NCBI RefSeq assembly: GCF_003287935.1 | Contig: NZ_CP030287.1 | Span: 7,696,869-7,760,868, forward strand | Source: Streptomyces sp. ICC1 | Lineage (GTDB): Bacteria > Actinomycetota > Actinomycetes > Streptomycetales > Streptomycetaceae | Reading direction: 5' to 3' | Length of the DNA: 64,000 nt | Shown here: positions 60,225 through 64,000 of the stretch, one piece after another | Position numbering within the stretch: position 1 is the first letter of the stretch | How the letters are laid out: every line of letters begins with the position of its first letter | The notes under the pieces: model-generated | Databases searched by the model: none | What the model was told of the DNA's origin: nothing | The model's input: the letters and a program-made list of their open reading frames with translations, nothing else | Translations under genes and position numbers: made by a program

Positions 60225-60257
60225 TCGTCGGCAGCGTCGGATGTGTAGAAGGAACAG
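60225..60257 (+). other. Near-match to the Illumina Nextera Read 1 adapter
   Basis: 33 bases matching the Nextera adapter at 29 positions: TCGTCGGCAGCGTC (60225-60238) is exact, and the mosaic end AGATGTGTATAAGAGACAG is read as GGATGTGTAGAAGGAACAG. Immediately before it, TACAC (60212-60216) and eight bases (60217-60224) reproduce the P5-tail-plus-index layout of a full adapter. It interrupts the start of the N-acyltransferase gene. Confidence 0.85.
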
Positions 60258-60618
60258 TTCCTGGGGGGCCCAGTGCTGGGCCGGGAGGAGGGCGCGGACG
60301 GCATGACGGCTCCGTTTCGGATGTCACGGGGTCCTGTCCCCAGGGATGGTGGGGGCCGCGGCCGGGGAGGGGCCGCCGGCAGGGTTGGCGCCGGGACCGC
60401 GAGAGCCGCGTACAGGACCAAGTCGGATCGGGGTGGATCAGGCTTGGAGCAGGTCCGGCGGCGGACAGCTCGTCGTCGTGACACGCATGTGGTCCACATG
60501 GCGGCGCTTGACGAGGAGAACGGTCATACGGTGAGCGTACGCCCGTACGACCCGCCACCAGAACGGGTGATTCGGCCTGGCCGGAGAGCGGCCCCCGGGG
60601 ACCGGCTACGCTGGACCC
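60258..60618. other. 361-base region upstream of prfB
   Basis: No gene is supported on either strand. Open frames here are GC-driven and show no family similarity. The prfB start at 60619 has no Shine-Dalgarno; a TACGCT hexamer at 60607-60612 is a possible -10 box for a leaderless transcript. Confidence 0.5.
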
Positions 60619-61728
60619 GTGGCAGTCGTCGATGTATCCGAAGAGCTGAAGTCCCTCTCCTCGACCATGGGGTCGATCGAGGCCGTCCTGGACCTCGACA
60701 AGCTGAGGGCAGATATCGCCGTGCTCGAGGAGCAGGCCGCCGCGCCGTCCCTGTGGGACGACCCGGACGCCGCCCAGAAGATCACGAGCAAGCTTTCGCA
60801 CCTCCAGGCCGAGGTCCGCAAGACCGAGAACCTGCGCGGGCGCATCGACGACCTCGCGGTGCTCTTCGAGCTCGCCGTGGAGATGGACGACGCGGACACC
60901 CTCGCCGAGGCGGAGACCGAGCTGGTCTCCGTGCGCAAGGCGCTGGACGAGATGGAGGTCCGCACCCTGCTCTCCGGCGAGTACGCCGAGCGCGAGGCGC
61001 TGGTCAACATCCGCGCCGAGGCCGGCGGCGTGGACGCCTCCGACTTCGCCGAGCGCCTGCAGCGCATGTACCTGCGCTGGGCCGAGCGCCACGGCTACCC
61101 GACCGAGATCTACGAGACCTCGTACGCGGAAGAGGCCGGCATCAAGTCGACCACCTTCGTGGTCAAGGCCCCGTACGCCTACGGCACCCTCTCCGTCGAG
61201 CAGGGCACCCACCGGCTCGTCCGGATTTCGCCCTTCGACAACCAGGGCCGCCGCCAGACCTCCTTCGCGGGCGTCGAGGTGCTGCCGGTCGTCGAGTCCA
61301 GCGACCACGTCGAGATCGACGAGGGCGAGCTGCGCGTGGACGTGTACCGCGCCTCGGGCCCCGGCGGCCAGGGCGTCAACACGACCGACTCCGCGGTGCG
61401 CATCACGCACCTGCCGACCGGCATCGTGGTCTCCTGCCAGAACGAGCGCTCGCAGATCCAGAACAAGGCCAGCGCGATGAACGTCCTCCAGGCCAAGCTG
61501 CTCGAGCGGCGCCGCCAGGAGGAGAAGGACAGGATGGACGCCCTCAAGGACGGCGGAAGCTCCTGGGGCAACCAGATGCGCTCCTACGTCCTGCACCCGT
61601 ACCAGATGGTCAAGGACCTGCGGACGGAGTTCGAGGTCGGCAACCCGCAGGCGGTGCTCGACGGCGAGATCGACGGCTTCCTCGAGGCCGGCATCCGCTG
61701 GCGCAAGCAGCAGGAGCAGACCGCGTAA
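60619..61728 (+). CDS. prfB: Peptide chain release factor 2
   Basis: A 369-residue RF2, which terminates translation at UGA and UAA. The tripeptide anticodon is SPF (204-206), and the peptidyl-tRNA hydrolysis motif is [22 protein letters not shown] with GGQ at 249-251. The N-terminal domain ([34 protein letters not shown]) is complete. Unlike in many bacteria, there is no programmed +1 frameshift: the frame is continuous and no in-frame UGA with an internal Shine-Dalgarno is found, as usual in actinobacteria. GTG start. A strong bidirectional terminator follows. Confidence 0.97.
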   Translation: MAVVDVSEELKSLSSTMGSIEAVLDLDKLRADIAVLEEQAAAPSLWDDPDAAQKITSKLSHLQAEVRKTENLRGRIDDLAVLFELAVEMDDADTLAEAETELVSVRKALDEMEVRTLLSGEYAEREALVNIRAEAGGVDASDFAERLQRMYLRWAERHGYPTEIYETSYAEEAGIKSTTFVVKAPYAYGTLSVEQGTHRLVRISPFDNQGRRQTSFAGVEVLPVVESSDHVEIDEGELRVDVYRASGPGGQGVNTTDSAVRITHLPTGIVVSCQNERSQIQNKASAMNVLQAKLLERRRQEEKDRMDALKDGGSSWGNQMRSYVLHPYQMVKDLRTEFEVGNPQAVLDGEIDGFLEAGIRWRKQQEQTA

Positions 61729-61743
61729 GCACGTGAGCGCGTA

Positions 61744-61795
61744 GAGCGCGGAAAGGGCCCGGACACCTCAAGGTGTCCGGGCCCTTTCCGCGCTC
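61744..61795. terminator. Very strong bidirectional terminator
   Basis: A perfect 25-bp inverted repeat (61744-61768 with 61771-61795; about 23 bp of stem with a six-base loop). It lies between prfB (+) and the small zinc-ribbon gene (-). Confidence 0.93.
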
Positions 61796-61835
61796 GATCG
61801 GGCTGCGCTTGATCGGGTACGTGGCGGCTGAGGAG

Positions 61836-62030
61836 CTACGCCGTCTGCTGGGCCACCAGTGCCAGCGCGGCCACCAGGATCACGAGCAGTGCGACGAGCG
61901 CCACCGGGTTCAGGCCGCCGGAAAAGGGGCCCTCCTGCTGGAGGCGCTGTCGGTTCGCCCGGCACACCGGGCAGCGGCCCTGGTTCACGGGCGCGGCGCA
62001 GTTCGCGCACACGAGCCGGTCATATGTCAT
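61836..62030 (-). CDS. Small zinc-ribbon membrane protein
   Basis: A 64-residue protein. The N-terminal zinc-ribbon-like part is [22 protein letters not shown] with two CxxC pairs (Cys 8/11 and 20/23). A single C-terminal TM helix follows ([21 protein letters not shown]). GGAGG lies just upstream of the ATG at 62030. It sits conserved between prfB and ftsE in Streptomyces but its role is unknown. Confidence 0.85.
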   Translation of the reverse strand: MTYDRLVCANCAAPVNQGRCPVCRANRQRLQQEGPFSGGLNPVALVALLVILVAALALVAQQTA

Positions 62031-62254
62031 GCGCTCCTCCTTCCGTCCCCTCGGGTACAACGGCAGCGGGAACGACTCCGTTCCCCTACCACTGTGCCAG
62101 CTCCGGCGACATTAGGCGCGGCCCGTCCGGGCAATCGCGGTCGTGCACGCCGGGGACCAGGGGATATATCGGGCAACTCCGGACGCCGGGTCCACACCCC
62201 GCGCCTGTTCGCGTATGGTCACGCTCACCTACTCCCGGCGACCGTGGTGCACCC

Positions 62255-62944
62255 GTGATCCGATTCGACAACGTCTCCAAGTCCTACCCGAAGCAGAGCC
62301 GTCCCGCACTCAGAGATGTCTCCCTGGACATCGCGAAGGGCGAGTTCGTCTTCCTGGTCGGCTCCTCCGGCTCCGGCAAGTCCACCTTCATGCGGCTCAT
62401 CCTGCGCGAGGAGCGGGCGAGCCACGGCCAGGTGCACGTCCTGGGCAAGGACCTCGCCAAGCTCTCCAACTGGAAGGTCCCGCAGATGCGGCGCCAGCTG
62501 GGGTGCGTGTTCCAGGACTTCCGGCTCCTGCCCAACAAGTCGGTGGCCGACAACGTGGCCTTCGCCCAAGAGGTCATCGGCCGGCCGCGCGGCGAGATCA
62601 AGAAGGCCGTTCCCCAGGTCCTCGAGCTCGTCGGCCTCGGCGGCAAGGAGGACCGGATGCCCGGCGAGCTCTCCGGTGGTGAGCAGCAGCGCGTGGCCAT
62701 CGCCCGCGCCTTCGTCAACAGGCCCGCGCTGCTGATCGCGGACGAGCCCACGGGCAACCTGGACCCCCAGACCTCCGTCGGGATCATGAAGCTGCTGGAC
62801 CGGATCAACCGGACCGGCACCACCGTGATCATGGCGACCCACGACCAGCAGATCGTCGACCAGATGCGCAAGCGCGTCATCGAACTCGAGCTGGGCCGTC
62901 TCGTCCGCGACCAGTCGCGCGGCGTCTACGGCTACCAGCACTGA
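62255..62944 (+). CDS. ftsE: Cell-division ABC transporter ATPase FtsE
   Basis: A 229-residue ATPase: [24 protein letters not shown], Walker [10 protein letters not shown] (36-44), [21 protein letters not shown], signature [17 protein letters not shown], Walker [18 protein letters not shown] and H-loop [14 protein letters not shown]. With FtsX it couples ATP hydrolysis to activation of cell-wall hydrolases at division sites. The start is GTG at 62255, at which family similarity begins. ftsX follows after 17 bases. Confidence 0.97.
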   Translation: MIRFDNVSKSYPKQSRPALRDVSLDIAKGEFVFLVGSSGSGKSTFMRLILREERASHGQVHVLGKDLAKLSNWKVPQMRRQLGCVFQDFRLLPNKSVADNVAFAQEVIGRPRGEIKKAVPQVLELVGLGGKEDRMPGELSGGEQQRVAIARAFVNRPALLIADEPTGNLDPQTSVGIMKLLDRINRTGTTVIMATHDQQIVDQMRKRVIELELGRLVRDQSRGVYGYQH

Positions 62945-62961
62945 AAGGCTCCTGAGACGCG

Positions 62962-63885
62962 ATGCGCGCCCAGTTCGTCATGTCGGAGATCGGGGTCGGT
63001 CTCCGCCGCAATCTGACCATGACCTTCGCGGTCATCATCTCCGTATCCCTGTCGCTGGCCCTGTTCGGCGGCTCCCTGCTCATGCGCGACCAGGTGAGCA
63101 AGATGAAGGGCTACTGGTACGACAAGGTCAATGTCTCGATCTACCTCTGCAACAAGAACGACGCCGAGGCCACCGGCGGCGCCTCCTGCTCCAAGGGCGC
63201 GGTGACGCCCGAGCAGAAGACGGCCCTGGAGACCGAGCTCAAGGGAATGGACCTCGTCGAGAACGTTTCGTACGAGTCCTCCGACGAGGCCTTCAAGCAC
63301 TACAAGGAGCAGTTCGGGCACACCGCCCTGGCCGCCTCCATCACCCCGGACCAGATGCCCGAGTCCTTCCGGGTGAAGCTCAAGCAGCCCGAGAAGTACA
63401 AGGTCATCACGACCTCCTTCTCCGGACGTGACGGAGTCCAGTCGGTCGAGGACCAGCGCACCGTGCTGGACAACCTCTTCAGACTCCTCGGCTACCTCAA
63501 CATCGCCGCCCTCGGCATCATGCTGATCATGCTCATCGTGGCGCTGCTGCTGATCGTCAACACGGTGCGCGTCTCCGCCTTCAGCCGGCGGCGCGAGACC
63601 GGGATCATGCGGCTGGTGGGCGCGTCCAGCTTCTACATCCAGGTGCCGTTCATCATGGAGGCCGCCTTCGCGGGCCTCATCGGCGCCCTCCTCGCCTGCG
63701 GCATGCTCGGCGCCGGCCAGTACTTCGTGATCGACCACGGCGCCGCGCTCCGCGACAAGATGGAGCTCATCAACTTCATCGGCTGGGACTCGGTCCTGAC
63801 CAAGCTGCCGCTGGTGCTCGTCATCGGGGTGCTCATGCCCTCGCTGGCCGCCTTCGTGGCGCTGCGCAAGTACCTGAAGGTGTGA
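62962..63885 (+). CDS. ftsX: Cell-division membrane protein FtsX
   Basis: A 307-residue FtsX. TM1 is NLTMTFAVIISVSLSLALFGGSLL (~16-40). An extracytoplasmic domain (~42-170) holds two Cys (YLCNKND, ASCSKG) typical of actinobacterial FtsX. Three C-terminal TMs follow (LGIMLIMLIVALLLIVNTVRV, FIMEAAFAGLIGALLACGML, LPLVLVIGVLMPSLAAFVALR), with the motif VSAFSRRRETGIMRLVGASSFYIQ. It works with FtsE and is co-transcribed. Confidence 0.97.
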   Translation: MRAQFVMSEIGVGLRRNLTMTFAVIISVSLSLALFGGSLLMRDQVSKMKGYWYDKVNVSIYLCNKNDAEATGGASCSKGAVTPEQKTALETELKGMDLVENVSYESSDEAFKHYKEQFGHTALAASITPDQMPESFRVKLKQPEKYKVITTSFSGRDGVQSVEDQRTVLDNLFRLLGYLNIAALGIMLIMLIVALLLIVNTVRVSAFSRRRETGIMRLVGASSFYIQVPFIMEAAFAGLIGALLACGMLGAGQYFVIDHGAALRDKMELINFIGWDSVLTKLPLVLVIGVLMPSLAAFVALRKYLKV

Positions 63886-63953
63886 CAAGCGACCCGTGAG
63901 CGGTCCGGCCGACCAGCCGTACCCGCCGCGGGTCCTGTCCTAGACTCGGCGCC

Positions 63954-64000
63954 ATGCCGGGCTTGCCGAGTGTTCCCGCCTTCTGTCCACGGCCCCGCGA
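63954..64000 (+). CDS. Start of a gene cut by the window end (probably S41 peptidase)
   Basis: Only 15 codons are visible (MPGLPSVPAFCPRPR). A TAGACT hexamer at 63941-63946 ends seven bases before the ATG, suggesting a leaderless start. In Streptomyces the gene after ftsX is normally a C-terminal-processing (S41) peptidase, followed by smpB; that identity is from conserved order, not from the visible residues. Confidence 0.45.
   Translation, partial: MPGLPSVPAFCPRPR

Noticed and set aside
60619..60720. Programmed frameshift site in prfB
   Set aside because: The prfB frame is continuous with no early in-frame UGA and no internal Shine-Dalgarno-CUU-UGA arrangement.

Overview
The window is high-GC actinobacterial DNA, almost certainly Streptomyces. 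Codon third positions are strongly G/C, GTG and TTG starts and leaderless-looking promoters are common, and the right end carries the conserved prfB - zinc-ribbon membrane protein - ftsE - ftsX block followed by what looks like an S41 peptidase. A complete egtABCD ergothioneine operon and large secreted carbohydrate-active and RHS proteins fit the same picture. No rRNA, tRNA or CRISPR array was seen.

Layout. 1-4.8 kb: small housekeeping or accessory genes (SRPBCC, PadR, DUF2199, a methyltransferase with an internal deletion, an NTF2-like protein, an alpha/beta hydrolase behind a promoter with an embedded operator). 4.8-6.1 kb: a two-gene unit coding for a membrane-anchored ricin-type lectin and a small helical protein; both carry the same short motif, which resembles bacterial amyloid-signalling motifs. 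6.3-16 kb: secreted discoidin-domain proteins (a GH-A type glycosidase, a beta-helix protein, a metal-dependent hydrolase-like protein), a 5'-truncated sulfatase with its intact formylglycine-generating enzyme, and a TetR regulator. 16.6-19.7 kb: a repeat-containing protein and pstC-pstA without pstS or pstB. 19.6-23.1 kb: a short HTH protein and a broken beta-helix/PKD surface protein. 23.2-29.3 kb: RidA, an Rrf2 regulator with a clear operator, two membrane proteins including FUSC, and a glycosidase whose 5' end has been replaced by a 123-bp inverted copy of part of the FUSC gene. 29.3-33.8 kb: a complete branched-chain-amino-acid-type ABC transporter (livJHMGF order). 34-45 kb: a Tat carboxylesterase, a 5'-truncated LamG gene, a very large RHS protein whose toxin tip is gone, and pseudogene remnants. 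45-52 kb: an MDR oxidoreductase/XRE/membrane-protein operon, a polyprenyl synthase, a ferredoxin-reductase-P450 trio and an EF-hand protein. 52-60 kb: a MazF/PemK-like protein, a PARG-like protein, egtABCD and two acyltransferases. 60.6-64 kb: prfB to ftsX.

Two related MITE-like palindromic elements occur twice each (11058-11255, 12072-12230, 35705-35867, 44933-45035). Three of the four abut TA dinucleotides that form the TAG stop codon of a neighbouring gene. They sit beside most of the truncated genes.

Data-quality caution: 60225-60257 matches 29 of 33 positions of the Illumina Nextera Read 1 transposase adapter, and 19534-19566 matches 26 of 33. Both lie at places where a gene loses its normal end. 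With the inverted duplication at 27.3-27.7 kb, this means some broken genes may be assembly or library artefacts rather than biology.
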